A stretch of 64,000 nucleotides of DNA, taken from NCBI GenBank assembly GCA_965116865.1, contig OZ220727.1, positions 2,604,001-2,668,000 of the forward strand, in the 5' to 3' direction. Made by a program: the position numbers and the translations under genes. Below, piece after piece: positions 53,539 to 62,407 of this stretch (positions are counted from its first letter, which is position 1; each line of letters opens with the position of its first letter). The notes beneath the pieces were generated by a model. It was not told where the DNA came from, did no database searches, and was given only the letters and a program-made list of their open reading frames with translations. This DNA comes from Aldehydirespirator sp965116865. GTDB taxonomy: Bacteria; Actinomycetota; Acidimicrobiia; Acidimicrobiales; Aldehydirespiratoraceae.

Positions 53539-54372
53539 GTGGTCGAGGTACCCGAGTATCTGCTCGAACGCTCGCGTCAGCGGCGGGCCGAACTGACCGG
53601 CGCCGAACCGCCCGCCGACGGCAGCGCCGGGTCCGCCGCCGAGGCACCGCTGCCGGCCGCCTCCTCGGCCGCCGCTCCCGCGCTGTCGCCGGCCGCTCCC
53701 GCTCCCGCTCCGCTCCCCGAGCCGGTTCCGCCGCCGCCTCCCGAGCCGGACCCGCCTTACGTGCAGGCTGCCCTTGCCCGCAAACGGATGCCGTACTGGG
53801 CCGCGTCGGTGATGGTGTTCCTGCCGGTCTGGGCCATCTTCTACGTGGGAATGCTGGAGCCGCCCGACTCCGAGGAGTTGGTGCTGGCCGACAACGGCGC
53901 CACCGTGTACAGCACGTGCGCGTCGTGCCACGGCGCCGACGGTTCGGGCGCGGCCACAGGCCGCCGACTCAACGACGGGGAGGTGCTTCTCACTTTCGGG
54001 CCGGCGCCCGGCTTCGACGGTCTGGCCCACCACCTGTCGTGGGTGTATCTGGGCACGGCCGGCACCGCGCGTCTGGGGCTCGACTTCTACGGCAACCCGG
54101 ACCGGCCCGGCGGCCAGCGCGAGGTGGACAGCTTCGCCAGCGGCATGAGCGGCTTCTCGAATCTGAGCCTGGAGGACCTGGCCTCGGTGGTGTACTACGA
54201 GCGGGTGGTCCACGGCGGCCTCGACGCTGAGACCGCCGCGCTGGAGGAGGAGATGCTGCTCGCTCTGGTGGCCGACGCCCCTTCCTTCGAGACCGGCTCG
54301 CCCGACGAGATCAGCGCCCTGCTGGCGGCGTCAGCCGAGGGTCACGGCGTCGATCTCGCCGCGGGCGGCTAG
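53539..54372 (+). CDS. Membrane-anchored class I cytochrome c
   Basis: 277 aa from GTG at 53539. A cytoplasmic start (VVEVPEYLLERSRQRRAELT) and an Ala/Pro linker lead to one transmembrane helix (YWAASVMVFLPVWAIFYVGM, near residue 85). The haem site CASCHGADGSG follows near residue 125, and a candidate axial Met lies in FASGMSGFSNLSLEDLASVV. The layout is that of a respiratory cytochrome c subunit facing outside. Partner oxidase or bc complex genes are not in view. It is followed 29 bp later by the pgi frame. Confidence 0.85.
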   Translation: MVEVPEYLLERSRQRRAELTGAEPPADGSAGSAAEAPLPAASSAAAPALSPAAPAPAPLPEPVPPPPPEPDPPYVQAALARKRMPYWAASVMVFLPVWAIFYVGMLEPPDSEELVLADNGATVYSTCASCHGADGSGAATGRRLNDGEVLLTFGPAPGFDGLAHHLSWVYLGTAGTARLGLDFYGNPDRPGGQREVDSFASGMSGFSNLSLEDLASVVYYERVVHGGLDAETAALEEEMLLALVADAPSFETGSPDEISALLAASAEGHGVDLAAGG

Positions 54373-54401
54373 TCGCCAGGACCGGCGGAGGCCGCCCCCC
54401 G

Positions 54402-56315
54402 ATGGTCGCCGACGACATTGCTGCGGCGGGTTCCGCGGTGGTCGGTGACATGGCGGCGGGTTCCGCGTTGGTCGGTTCTGCTGCGGCGGGTTCCGCGGTG
54501 GTCGGTGACATGGCGGGGGGTTCTGCTGCGGCGGGTTCCGCGGTGGTCGGTGACATGGCGGCGGGTTCTGCGTCGGTCGGTTCTGCGTCGGTCGGTTCTG
54601 CGTCGGTCGGTTCCGTGGGGGCCGGTGACATAGGGGTCGGTTCCGCGTCGGTCGGTGACATGGTGGCCGGTTTCGCGGGGGATGGTTCTGCGGCCGGCGA
54701 CATAACGGCCAGTCCTGAGTGGGCCGCGCTGGTTCGTCACGCACGCGAGCTGAGGACGGACGGTGTGAGCCTGGCCGCGCTGTTCGAGGCCGACCCCGAC
54801 CGGGCCCGGCGATGCACTTCGGCGGTGGGCGACCTGGTGATCGACTGGTCCCGGCACTTGGTGACCGATACCACGGTGGAACTGCTGCTGGCCCTGGCCG
54901 AGCGGGCCGGGGCGGCGGCGCGGATCGAGGCGATGCTGGCGGGCGAGCCGATCAACACCACCGACGGGCGCGCCGTTATGCACACCGCCCTGCGGGCCCG
55001 ACCCGGCGACGCGGCGATGACGGGCGGGGTGGACGTGGCGCCCGCCGTCGCCGCCGAGCGTGAGCGGACGGGCGCGCTGGTCCGGGCCCTGGCCGCGGCG
55101 CAGCGGCGAGGAGCGACGGGGCTGCCGATCCGCACGGTGGTGAACATCGGCATCGGCGGTTCGCAGCTGGGGCCGTCCATGGCCCACGAGGCGCTGGCAG
55201 CGTTCCGTTCGGGCGGCGTCGAGTGCCGGTTCGTGTCGAACGTTGACCCGGCCGCACTGGCGGCGGGCCTCGATGGCCTCGACCCGGCCGAGACGCTGTT
55301 CGTGGTGGTGTCGAAGGGGTTCGCCACCGCCGAGACGCTGGCCAACGCCCGGGCCGCCCGAGCCTGGGCCGCGGCTGCGCTGGGCGCGGAGGCCGCCGCA
55401 GGCCATTTCGTGGCGGTCACCGCCAACCGGGCCGGGGCGATCGAGTTCGGCATCGCGCCCGACGACGTCTTCGCTACCTGGGACTGGGTCGGCGGCCGCT
55501 TCTCGATGGCGTCGTCGGCGGGTCTGACGCTGATGGCGGCCGTCGGCGAGGAGAACTTCGCGGCGATGCTGGCCGGCATGCGCGTCGTCGACGAGCACTT
55601 TGCCGCGGGCCCGTCGACCAGCGCCCCGATGCTGCTGGGCCTGGTGTCGGTGTGGTACCGCAACTTCTGGGGTTTCCAGACGCGGGCGGTGGTGCCGTAC
55701 TCGCAGCGGCTTCGGTCGTTTCCGGTGTGGTTGCAGCAGGTGATCATGGAGTCCAACGGCAAGCGGGTCCGTCTCGACGGCAGCCCGGTGGGCTGCGAGA
55801 CCGCCGAGACCGTGTGGGGCGGGGTGGGCACCGACAGCCAGCACTCCTTCCATCAGTTGCTGCATCAGGGCACGGCTGTCGTGCCCGTCGACTTCGTCGT
55901 GTTCGCCCGCGCCGACGCCGACACCGTCGACGTTGCCGGCGCCGCGGAGCGCCACGAGGCGCTGGTGGCCAACTGCTTCGCCCAGGCCGCCGCGCTGGCG
56001 TTCGGCTCTCCGTCTGCGGCGGGAGACGATCCCCATCGCGTGATGCCCGGCAACCGCCCGTCGACAGTGATCCTGGCGCCCGAGCTGACACCGTCGGTGC
56101 TGGGCCAGCTGGTCGCCCTCTACGAGCACCAGACGGCGGTGCAGGGAGCGGTGTGGGGCATCAACAGCTTCGACCAGTTCGGTGTGGAGCTGGGCAAGAC
56201 CCTTGCTGACGTGATCGCCGCCGACCTTCGGGCCGGCGCCGCCTTCGCCGACACCGACCACGATTCGTCCACCAAGTCGCTCCTAGCCCACTACCACCGA
56301 CTCAGGAGCGGGTGA
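54402..56315 (+). CDS. pgi: Glucose-6-phosphate isomerase with repetitive N-terminal extension
   Basis: 637 codons from ATG at 54402; a later ATG at 54660 would remove most of a Gly/Ser/Ala/Val repeat (GSAVVGDMAAGSA-like) and give a normal N-terminus starting near SPEWAALVRHARELR. Key PGI motifs: VVNIGIGGSQLGPSMAHEAL, FVVVSKGFATAETLANA, ATWDWVGGRFSMASSAGL, MESNGKRVRLDG and NSFDQFGVELGKTLA. The enzyme interconverts glucose-6-phosphate and fructose-6-phosphate in the cytoplasm. Downstream is a 65-bp repeat array, then the convergent DUF1989-GcvT gene. Confidence 0.93.
   Translation: MVADDIAAAGSAVVGDMAAGSALVGSAAAGSAVVGDMAGGSAAAGSAVVGDMAAGSASVGSASVGSASVGSVGAGDIGVGSASVGDMVAGFAGDGSAAGDITASPEWAALVRHARELRTDGVSLAALFEADPDRARRCTSAVGDLVIDWSRHLVTDTTVELLLALAERAGAAARIEAMLAGEPINTTDGRAVMHTALRARPGDAAMTGGVDVAPAVAAERERTGALVRALAAAQRRGATGLPIRTVVNIGIGGSQLGPSMAHEALAAFRSGGVECRFVSNVDPAALAAGLDGLDPAETLFVVVSKGFATAETLANARAARAWAAAALGAEAAAGHFVAVTANRAGAIEFGIAPDDVFATWDWVGGRFSMASSAGLTLMAAVGEENFAAMLAGMRVVDEHFAAGPSTSAPMLLGLVSVWYRNFWGFQTRAVVPYSQRLRSFPVWLQQVIMESNGKRVRLDGSPVGCETAETVWGGVGTDSQHSFHQLLHQGTAVVPVDFVVFARADADTVDVAGAAERHEALVANCFAQAAALAFGSPSAAGDDPHRVMPGNRPSTVILAPELTPSVLGQLVALYEHQTAVQGAVWGINSFDQFGVELGKTLADVIAADLRAGAAFADTDHDSSTKSLLAHYHRLRSG
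54418..54680. repeat. Minisatellite at the 5' end of pgi
   Basis: Irregular 15-42 bp units built from GGTTCCGCGGTGGTC, GGTGACATGGCGGCG and GGTTCTGCGTCGGTC. All are multiples of three, so the frame is kept. It could be a translated extension or an untranslated leader, depending on which ATG is used. Confidence 0.88.
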
Positions 56316-56385
56316 CCTCCCTCCAACGAGTCGCCGGCAGTCCCCGCCCGCCCACGATCGAGAGAGCGCAGCAACGGCGTCTTCT

Positions 56386-56645
56386 GGAGATCCGGTCGCT
56401 CGGCACCGAACTCGCCTCAGCCCTTGAGGGCAGCCTGGAGAATTGCTATTGGAGATCCGGTCGCTCGGCACCGAACTCGCCTCAGCCCTTGAGGGCAGCC
56501 TGGAGAATTGCTATTGGAGATCCGGTCGCTCGGCACCGAACTCGCCTCAGCCCTTGAGGGCAGCCTGGAGAATTGCTATTGGAGATCCGGTCGCTCGGCA
56601 CCGAACTCGCCTCAGCCCTTGAGGGCAGCCTGGAGAATTGCTATC
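56386..56645. repeat. Four perfect 65-bp tandem repeats between pgi and the gcvT-like gene
   Basis: Units start at 56386, 56451, 56516 and 56581 (GGAGATCCGGTCGCTCGGCA ... GAATTGCTATT). The period is not a multiple of three, so it is non-coding. It lies between two convergent genes; each unit includes a weak GCCCTTGAGGGC palindrome. Confidence 0.93.
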
Positions 56646-56703
56646 ACCCAAACCTCAGTTGGCAGCGCCAGAAGGCAGTCGATCTGCACTTCGCGACGGA
56701 GCC

Positions 56704-59130
56704 TCAGCATCCGAGGCCGCGGACGCGGGTCTTGTCGGGGTCGTAGAACGGGTACTGCACGACCTCGGCCTCGATCCGCTTCTCGTGGCCGTCGAGCTTG
56801 CCGACCTCCACCGCCGTGCCGATCTCGGCGTGCTCCACCGCCATGCGGCACAGGGCGATGTTCTTGCGCAGTACCGGCGAGACGGTGCCGCTGGTGATGA
56901 AGCCCACCTGGTTGCGACCGGCGTACACGCCGTTGCCGTGGGAGGCGGGCTCGCCTCCATGCACCTCCAGGCCCACCAGCCGCCGCTGCGGGTTGTCACG
57001 GCGCCGCAGGAGGGCGTCGCGGCCGATGAAGTCGTCCTCCTTCGTCTTGAGCGGCACGGTGAAGCCGATTCCGGCCTCGTAGGGGTCGGTCTGATCGCAG
57101 AACTCGTACCCGGCGAAGATGAGGCCAGCCTCGATGCGCAGGACGTCGAGCGCGGACAGGCCCATCGGCACCAGGCCGTGGGAGGCGCCGGCTTCGAAGA
57201 TGGCGTCCCACACCGCGGGCGCGTCCGACGGGTGGCAGAACACCTCGTAGCCGAGCTCGCCGGTGTAGCCGGTGCGCGACACCACCAGCGGGATCCCGTC
57301 GTGGTCGCCGATACGGGCGATGGTGAACCGGAACCATCCCAGTTCCGTGATCGTCGGCTGGTCGGGACGGGTCCAGATCACCTGCTCCAGAATGCGGCGG
57401 CTGTTGGGCCCTTGGACCTGGAGATTGTGGAGCTGCTCGGTGGAGCTGCGCACCCATGCCTTCAGCCCCAGGCGCTGGGCCTGCTCCCGCAGCCAGACGC
57501 CGCTGTAGCCCAACTGGCCGCCGATCCAGCGGAAGTTCTCGCGTCCGAGCCGGAACACGGTGCCGTCGTCGATCATGCCGCCGGTGTGGTGGCACATGGC
57601 CGTGTACGACACTTGGCCGTCGGCGAGTTTGCGGACGTTGCGGGTGACGCAGGTCTGCATCAGCAGCTCGGCGTCGGGGCCGGTGACCTCGTACTTGCGC
57701 AGCGGGGAGAGGTCGATGGCCGCCGCGGCCTGCCGGCAGGCCCAGTACTCGGCGACAGGCCCGTGGGCCGTGTAGGAATCGGCCAGCCAGTAGCCGCAGT
57801 ACTCGCTGAAACTGCGGGTCAAAGCCGCGGTGCGGGGATGGAACCCCGTCTCCTTCGTCAGTTGGGCCTCGGAGTCTGCGGTCATGCGGATCGCCGTCGC
57901 TTTCTTGAACCGGTTGGCAGAGGGATAGACCCGCACCGCGATGTCGGTGGGGTTCCAGGCGTTGGCCGCGTCGATGTCGTCGGGGCATGAGGTCGACACG
58001 CACACCAGGTCCTCCAAGGCTCGCAGCAGGACGTAGTCGCCCGGACGGGACCACGGCTCGTCGAGATAAATCTGGTTGTGGTCGTCGAGGTTGGTGTTGT
58101 AGAAGAAGTTGATGGCCTCCCAGCCCCGGCGGCGGGCCACTCCGTAGAGGTCGAGGACGTCGTTGATGTTGTCGGTGCAGTTGACGTGGCCGGGATAGCC
58201 CAGATCCTCGTAGTAGCGGGCGTTGCAGGCGGTGTTGAAGGTGTCATGGCGGCCCACGGTGTCCTGCACGACCTCGACGAGGGGCCGCATCTTGGCGTTG
58301 AAGAACTTCGAGTAGAGACCGGGTGTCGGACAGGTCGCTCCCATGAGGGTGCGGGTGATCGTGGCGTCGAGGCAAGCGTCTAGCCCGGCGTCGAGATCGG
58401 CTGCCGCGAAGCATTGGAAGTCGGAGCATTGCCGGCCCTCCACGTCGACGACCTGGAACCAGTCACCCTTGGCGACCTCGTAGGCCCTGGCGGTGCTGTT
58501 CTCGATGATGAAGTCCTGGCTGGGCTCGGCCAGCGGCGCGGGCAGAAGGGGCTCGACCTCGGCGCCGCCGCGGTAGCTGCGGTGGACGTAGGCGATCAGG
58601 TCGGTGGGGGGCGAGCCGCCGTGGGCCGACATCGGCACGCCCGGCGCGGCGACCACGCAGGCGACGTCGACGCAGGCCGCCACCCGGGCCTGAGCGCCCG
58701 GGGCGGTGTCGTCGCCGAGGACTCGCAGAGGGGCGGCAGCCTGCACCGCGGCCAGGTTCACGCCGACGCGCTCGAGCCCGGCCCGCACCCGCCGGGCGTC
58801 CCGCAGAGGCGCCGAGAGCATGCCCGCCGCAGCGGGCGCCTCGCCGGATGCCGCGCCGCGGCCGCCGCCGTCCCCGGAGGCGTCGACGGGTCCGAGCAGC
58901 CCTCGGTCGGATCGGCCGGCGGCATCGAAGGCCACTAGCTCGCAGGGCTGGCGCCCCTCGGGATCGACGACCTCCAGCTCGTCGCCCGCCGCGAGCGCGA
59001 GGACCGTGGCGCCCCCACCGGTCACCCGGTAGCGCTCAACCCTCGGTCCAAGCATCAACAGCCCCGAAGCCGGCCCCTTCGGCTGTTGCGGAGCGGTCGT
59101 GGATGGTGCCACCGTCGTCTCCCGAGACAC
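56704..59130 (-). CDS. DUF1989 (urea-carboxylase-associated) domain fused to GcvT aminomethyltransferase
   Basis: 808 aa from GTG at 59130. The N-terminal half holds DUF1989 elements (RYRVTGGGATVLALAAGDEL, then GDWFQVVDVEGRQCSDFQCF and NDVLDLYGVARRRGWEAINF). The C-terminal half is GcvT-like: LRKYEVTGPDAELLMQTCVT, SYTAMCHHTGGMIDDGTVFR, VSRTGYTGELGYEVFCHP, LDVLRIEAGLIFAGYEF and a terminal barrel (GFITSGTVSPVLRKNIAL). It should bind tetrahydrofolate and transfer a one-carbon group from a methylated amine; the substrate is unknown. No other glycine-cleavage gene is nearby. Confidence 0.88.
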   Translation of the reverse strand: MSRETTVAPSTTAPQQPKGPASGLLMLGPRVERYRVTGGGATVLALAAGDELEVVDPEGRQPCELVAFDAAGRSDRGLLGPVDASGDGGGRGAASGEAPAAAGMLSAPLRDARRVRAGLERVGVNLAAVQAAAPLRVLGDDTAPGAQARVAACVDVACVVAAPGVPMSAHGGSPPTDLIAYVHRSYRGGAEVEPLLPAPLAEPSQDFIIENSTARAYEVAKGDWFQVVDVEGRQCSDFQCFAAADLDAGLDACLDATITRTLMGATCPTPGLYSKFFNAKMRPLVEVVQDTVGRHDTFNTACNARYYEDLGYPGHVNCTDNINDVLDLYGVARRRGWEAINFFYNTNLDDHNQIYLDEPWSRPGDYVLLRALEDLVCVSTSCPDDIDAANAWNPTDIAVRVYPSANRFKKATAIRMTADSEAQLTKETGFHPRTAALTRSFSEYCGYWLADSYTAHGPVAEYWACRQAAAAIDLSPLRKYEVTGPDAELLMQTCVTRNVRKLADGQVSYTAMCHHTGGMIDDGTVFRLGRENFRWIGGQLGYSGVWLREQAQRLGLKAWVRSSTEQLHNLQVQGPNSRRILEQVIWTRPDQPTITELGWFRFTIARIGDHDGIPLVVSRTGYTGELGYEVFCHPSDAPAVWDAIFEAGASHGLVPMGLSALDVLRIEAGLIFAGYEFCDQTDPYEAGIGFTVPLKTKEDDFIGRDALLRRRDNPQRRLVGLEVHGGEPASHGNGVYAGRNQVGFITSGTVSPVLRKNIALCRMAVEHAEIGTAVEVGKLDGHEKRIEAEVVQYPFYDPDKTRVRGLGC

Positions 59131-59156
59131 GGATCAGGTCCGGCCAGTCTCGCCGC

Positions 59157-59616
59157 GGCGTTGTCAGGACGCAACCGGGCTCGTTCCGCTGGGGCCGCGT
59201 TGCGGGCTGGGCTGCGTTCGGCGGGGTGTGCGGCGTTGTCAGGACGCAACCGGGCTCGTTCCGCTGGGGCCGCGTTGCGGGCTGGGCTGCGTTCGGCGGG
59301 GTGTGCGGCGTTGTCAGGACGCAACCGGGCTCGTTCCGCTGGGGCCGCGTTGCGGGCTGGGCTGCGTTCGGCGGGGTGTGCGGCGTTGTCAGGACGCAAC
59401 CGGGCTCGTTCCGCTGGGGCCGCGTTGCGGGCTGGGCTGCGTTCGGCGGGGTGTGCGGCGTTGTCAGGACGCAACCGGGCTCGTTCCGCTGGGGCCGCGT
59501 TGCGGGCTGGGCTGCGTTCGGCGGGGTGTGCGGCGTTGTCAGGACGCAACCGGGCTCGTTCCGCTGGGGCCGCGTTGCGGGCTGGGCTGCGTTCGGCGGG
59601 GTGTGCGGCGTCGTCA
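59157..59616. repeat. Six 75-bp tandem repeats (left part of a split array)
   Basis: TTGTCAGGACGCAACCGGGC recurs at 59161, 59236, 59311, 59386, 59461 and 59536, each unit ending GCGGGGTGTGCGGCG. The units are near-identical. The array continues after the IS1595-type transposon at 62408, so the transposon landed in it. Confidence 0.95.
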
Positions 59617-59688
59617 GGGGATTATACGGAAAGGTGCCAAGTGTGAGGTCAGAGGCCACATCCCCGTGTCGCACCCCCTCGGTACTGT

Positions 59689-60657
59689 ATGGTCATGGCA
59701 CACAACGCACCCGGCAAGCACTTCCGCAGGGGCCTCTCGCTCGCTCAACTGTTCACCATGTTCCCCGACGACAAGACAGCCGAGCAGTGGTTCGTCGACC
59801 GTCGCTGGCCCGAAGGGGTACGGTGCCCGCACTGTGACCACGACAACATCCAGGACGGCGCGGCCCATCGCAACCAGCGGTTCCGGTGCCGCGGCTGCCG
59901 CAAGCGGTTCAGTGCCCGCACGGGCACGGTGCTGGCCGACTCGAAGCTCGGGTTCCAGACGTGGCTGGTGGCGATCTACCTGCTCACCACCGGCCTCAAG
60001 GGGGTCAGCTCGATGAAGCTGCACCGCGACCTGAACGTGACGCAGGCGACGGCGTGGCATCTGGCGCACCGCATCCGCAAGGCATGGGCCTCCGGCGAGA
60101 ACGACCTGGAGCCGTTCCTGGGGCCGGTCGAGGCCGACGAGACGTTCGTGGGCGGCAAGGCCAAGAACATGAGCCACGCCCGCCGCGAGGCCACCATCGC
60201 AGGCCGCGGCCCGGTCGGCAAGACTGCCGTCGTCGGGGTTAAGGACCGGGCCACCGGCAAGGTCGCCGCCGCTCCCGTCGCGGACACGTCGGCTTCGACG
60301 CTGGTGCCGTTCGTGGCCGAGCGTGCGTCGGCAGGTGCGGACGTGTTCACCGACGAGCACCGCTCCTACAAGCCGCTCGCCAGCCTGGGATACTGCCACG
60401 CCGCGGTGGCCCACAGTGTGCGGGAGTTCGCTCGCGGTCCGGTCTACACCAACGGCATCGAGAGTCTGTGGTCGATGTTCAAGCGCGGCTACACCGGCAC
60501 CTACCACCAGATGACGGAGGCGCATCTGCACCGCTACGTCAACGAGTTCACCGGCCGTCACAACATCCGTCCGCTGGACACGCTGGACCAGATGGGTTCT
60601 GTCGTGGAGGGGACGGTCGGCAAGCGGCTCCGCTACGCCGACCTGGTGGCGGCATGA
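59689..60657 (+). CDS. IS1595/ISXO2-family transposase
   Basis: 322 aa. The N-terminal zinc ribbon is CPHCDHDNIQ and CRGCRKRFSARTGTVLADSK. The ISXO2-type core shows VEADETFVGGKAKN, GADVFTDEHRSYKPL, and VYTNGIESLWSMFKRGYTG with the N..E pair of this family, followed by YVNEFTGRHN. The start at 59689 (ATG) could instead be the ATG two codons later. Its stop overlaps the methylase start, making one transposition-plus-cargo operon. Confidence 0.93.
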   Translation: MVMAHNAPGKHFRRGLSLAQLFTMFPDDKTAEQWFVDRRWPEGVRCPHCDHDNIQDGAAHRNQRFRCRGCRKRFSARTGTVLADSKLGFQTWLVAIYLLTTGLKGVSSMKLHRDLNVTQATAWHLAHRIRKAWASGENDLEPFLGPVEADETFVGGKAKNMSHARREATIAGRGPVGKTAVVGVKDRATGKVAAAPVADTSASTLVPFVAERASAGADVFTDEHRSYKPLASLGYCHAAVAHSVREFARGPVYTNGIESLWSMFKRGYTGTYHQMTEAHLHRYVNEFTGRHNIRPLDTLDQMGSVVEGTVGKRLRYADLVAA

Positions 60658-61637
60658 GGGCAGCCGAGTTCTTCGCCGGCATCGGACTGGTGCGGGCGGG
60701 ACTGGAGGCCGTCGGCGTCTCCACTGTGTTCGCCAACGACATCGACCCGCACAAGGCTGCGATCTACCGGGCCAACTGGGGCAGCGGCGAACTGGTGGTG
60801 GACGACATCCGCAACCTGCGCGGCGACGACATCCCGACCGTGGAGGTCGCCACCGCATCGTTTCCATGCACCGATACGAGCGTCGCGGGCAACTACGCTG
60901 GACTCAACGGCGAACAGTCGGGGCTCATCACCGAGTTCGGCCGCATCCTCACAGAGATGGGCACCCGACGGCCGGACGCCGTGATCGTCGAGAACGTGCC
61001 GGGGTTCTTGACCGTCAACGACGGCCAGGACTTCGCTCATGTCTGCGGGATGCTGGAGGCGCTGGGCTACAGCGTGTCGTCCGTCGTCGTCAATGCGTCC
61101 TCGTTCCTGCCGCAGAGCCGCGCCCGTGTGTTCCTGCTGTGCGCTCTCGGCTCCCAGCCGGTCATCCCGGAGCCGCCCGCCGTCACCACCCGGCGGCTGG
61201 CGGACGTGGCCAGCGCGGACGGTGACTGGTGGTCCCCGGAACGCACGGCGGCGTTCCTGGACACGTTGTCGCCGGTGCAGCGCCAGCGCATCGACACCTA
61301 CCGCCAGAGCCTCGACGTGCGCTGCCTGGGGGCCTACCGACGCACACGCCACGGCTCAGCGGTGTGGGAGGTCCGAAGCGACGAGCTGGCCGGAGCGCTA
61401 CGGACGCCCCGCGGCGGCTCGGGACGGCAGGCAATCGTTAGGGTGGGTAGGGGCAGTTTCGCAGTGCGGTGGATGGACGTTGGCGAGTATGCCCGCCTCC
61501 AGGGTGCCGAGATACTGATCTTCGATGCCGTGTCGGAGCGGCAGGCCATGTTCGCCCTCGGCGACGCGGTGTGCGTGCCCGTCATCGAGTGGCTGGCCCG
61601 GAACTGGCTGAGCGCCGTTGTCCGAGCCGCCGCCTGA
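60654..61637 (+). CDS. C5-cytosine DNA methyltransferase carried by the transposon
   Basis: 327 aa, ATG overlapping the transposase stop. Motif I AAEFFAGIGLVRAGLEA, motif IV with the catalytic Cys ATASFPCTDTSVAGNY, motif VI VIVENVPGFL, motif VIII LPQSRARVFLL, and motifs IX-X near EYARLQGAEI and ALGDAVCVPV are in the usual order. It modifies cytosine in an unknown target, presumably protecting against the GIY-YIG nuclease encoded next. The gene end overlaps the nuclease start by 20 bp. Confidence 0.92.
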   Translation: MRAAEFFAGIGLVRAGLEAVGVSTVFANDIDPHKAAIYRANWGSGELVVDDIRNLRGDDIPTVEVATASFPCTDTSVAGNYAGLNGEQSGLITEFGRILTEMGTRRPDAVIVENVPGFLTVNDGQDFAHVCGMLEALGYSVSSVVVNASSFLPQSRARVFLLCALGSQPVIPEPPAVTTRRLADVASADGDWWSPERTAAFLDTLSPVQRQRIDTYRQSLDVRCLGAYRRTRHGSAVWEVRSDELAGALRTPRGGSGRQAIVRVGRGSFAVRWMDVGEYARLQGAEILIFDAVSERQAMFALGDAVCVPVIEWLARNWLSAVVRAAA

Positions 61638-62247
61638 GGTTGCCGCCCTGTACATCGGGGTGCGGCGGCTGTTCGACCTGACTGACGCGACTGGCCGCAG
61701 GGTGGGCGACTGCACTCGCGGTGTGTACCTGTTCATTGACTACGACGGGGAGCCGATCTATGTCGGCCAGACGGCTGAGAAACTCCGATCCCGGATCGGT
61801 CGGCACCTAACGAACCAGCGCACGGACGCGGTGGTCAACCGGGTGCTTGACCCGTTCGAGGTCGCAGAGATCGAGATGTGGCCGTTCTGGGACCTGGAGG
61901 GGAACGATCCGGGCGACATCCTGGACCGGGCCGAATACACCGTCTACACGCGGGCCCTCGCGGCGTCGCGGTTCTCGGCGGTGCTCAACGAGGGCGATAT
62001 CCCGGCCGTCGAGTTGATCGACCTGCCGCCGTCGGTGCGCGGCCCGATCCTCGGTGTCGACGAGCGAATCAGTCGGGAGCATCCCGACCTGCGGCTGGCA
62101 CGGCGAGCGCGCACCATCGCTGACTTGGCACGGGTCATCAGCGAGCGCCAGGTCGGCCTCGGCATCCGCCGAACCCTGTGGGTACAGTCACAGCGATTGG
62201 AACATCTGGCCCGCTCGCGGCTGGACGAGTTAGGAGACTCACCATGA
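61618..62247 (+). CDS. GIY-YIG nuclease, probable restriction enzyme partner
   Basis: 209 aa from TTG at 61618, overlapping the methylase gene. The GIY-YIG core reads RGVYLFIDYDGEPIYVGQTA, then the Arg helix LRSRIGRHLTNQRTD and the metal-binding Glu in ILDRAEYTVYTRALAASRF. Size and pairing with a C5-methylase resemble Eco29kI-type restriction enzymes. The remaining C-terminus is helical. Target sequence unknown. Its stop overlaps the ATG of the small downstream gene. Confidence 0.8.
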   Translation: MSEPPPEVAALYIGVRRLFDLTDATGRRVGDCTRGVYLFIDYDGEPIYVGQTAEKLRSRIGRHLTNQRTDAVVNRVLDPFEVAEIEMWPFWDLEGNDPGDILDRAEYTVYTRALAASRFSAVLNEGDIPAVELIDLPPSVRGPILGVDERISREHPDLRLARRARTIADLARVISERQVGLGIRRTLWVQSQRLEHLARSRLDELGDSP

Positions 62248-62372
62248 CCAACGACCCCAAGACCGAGCAACCGACCCGCGAGCAACTGGAGGAAGACCTG
62301 TCGATCCCGGCCAGCTTCGATGGGGTCATAGACGCCATCATCGCCGGTCACGGCACCGACGACGGCGACTGA
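62244..62372 (+). CDS. 42-aa acidic protein, last gene of the transposon operon
   Basis: ATG overlaps the nuclease stop (ATGA) and GGAG lies 8 nt upstream. It is very acidic (NDPKTEQPTREQLEEDLSIP, then IIAGHGTDDGD). It has no recognised domain. The coupling to the nuclease suggests a small regulator or inhibitor, by analogy with controller proteins, but this is inference. It ends 35 bp before the right inverted repeat. Confidence 0.6.
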   Translation: MTNDPKTEQPTREQLEEDLSIPASFDGVIDAIIAGHGTDDGD

Positions 62373-62407
62373 AGGCCCGCCCGTTGGCACCATTCCGTAT
62401 AAACCCC

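Larger units (their letters stand above)
59617..62407 (+). mobile_element. IS1595-type transposon carrying a methylase, GIY-YIG nuclease and small protein
   Basis: 2791 bp. Left end GGGGATTATACGGAAAGGTG and inverted right end GGGGTTTATACGGAATGGTG match at all but two positions over 22 bp. The flanking 8-mers CGTCGTCA (59609-59616) and CGTCGTTA (62408-62415) differ at one base, consistent with an 8-bp target duplication. Removing the element joins the two halves of the 75-bp repeat array in register. Confidence 0.88.

Noticed and set aside
56638..57990. 450-codon plus-strand open frame
   Set aside because: It is antisense to the DUF1989-GcvT gene and starts within the 65-bp repeat neighbourhood; the translation is unlike real protein.
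59040..59160. Possible glycine riboswitch before the gcvT-like gene (TCTCGGGAGAC and GCCGAAGGGGC on the minus strand)
   Set aside because: The motifs are far apart, the conserved ATCTCTCAGG end is missing, and GCCGAAGGGGC lies inside plausible coding sequence. A covariance-model scan (RF00504) would settle it.
59157..59616. CRISPR array or iteron-type origin
   Set aside because: Units are contiguous and nearly identical with no spacers; no replication initiator gene or AT-rich region is adjacent.
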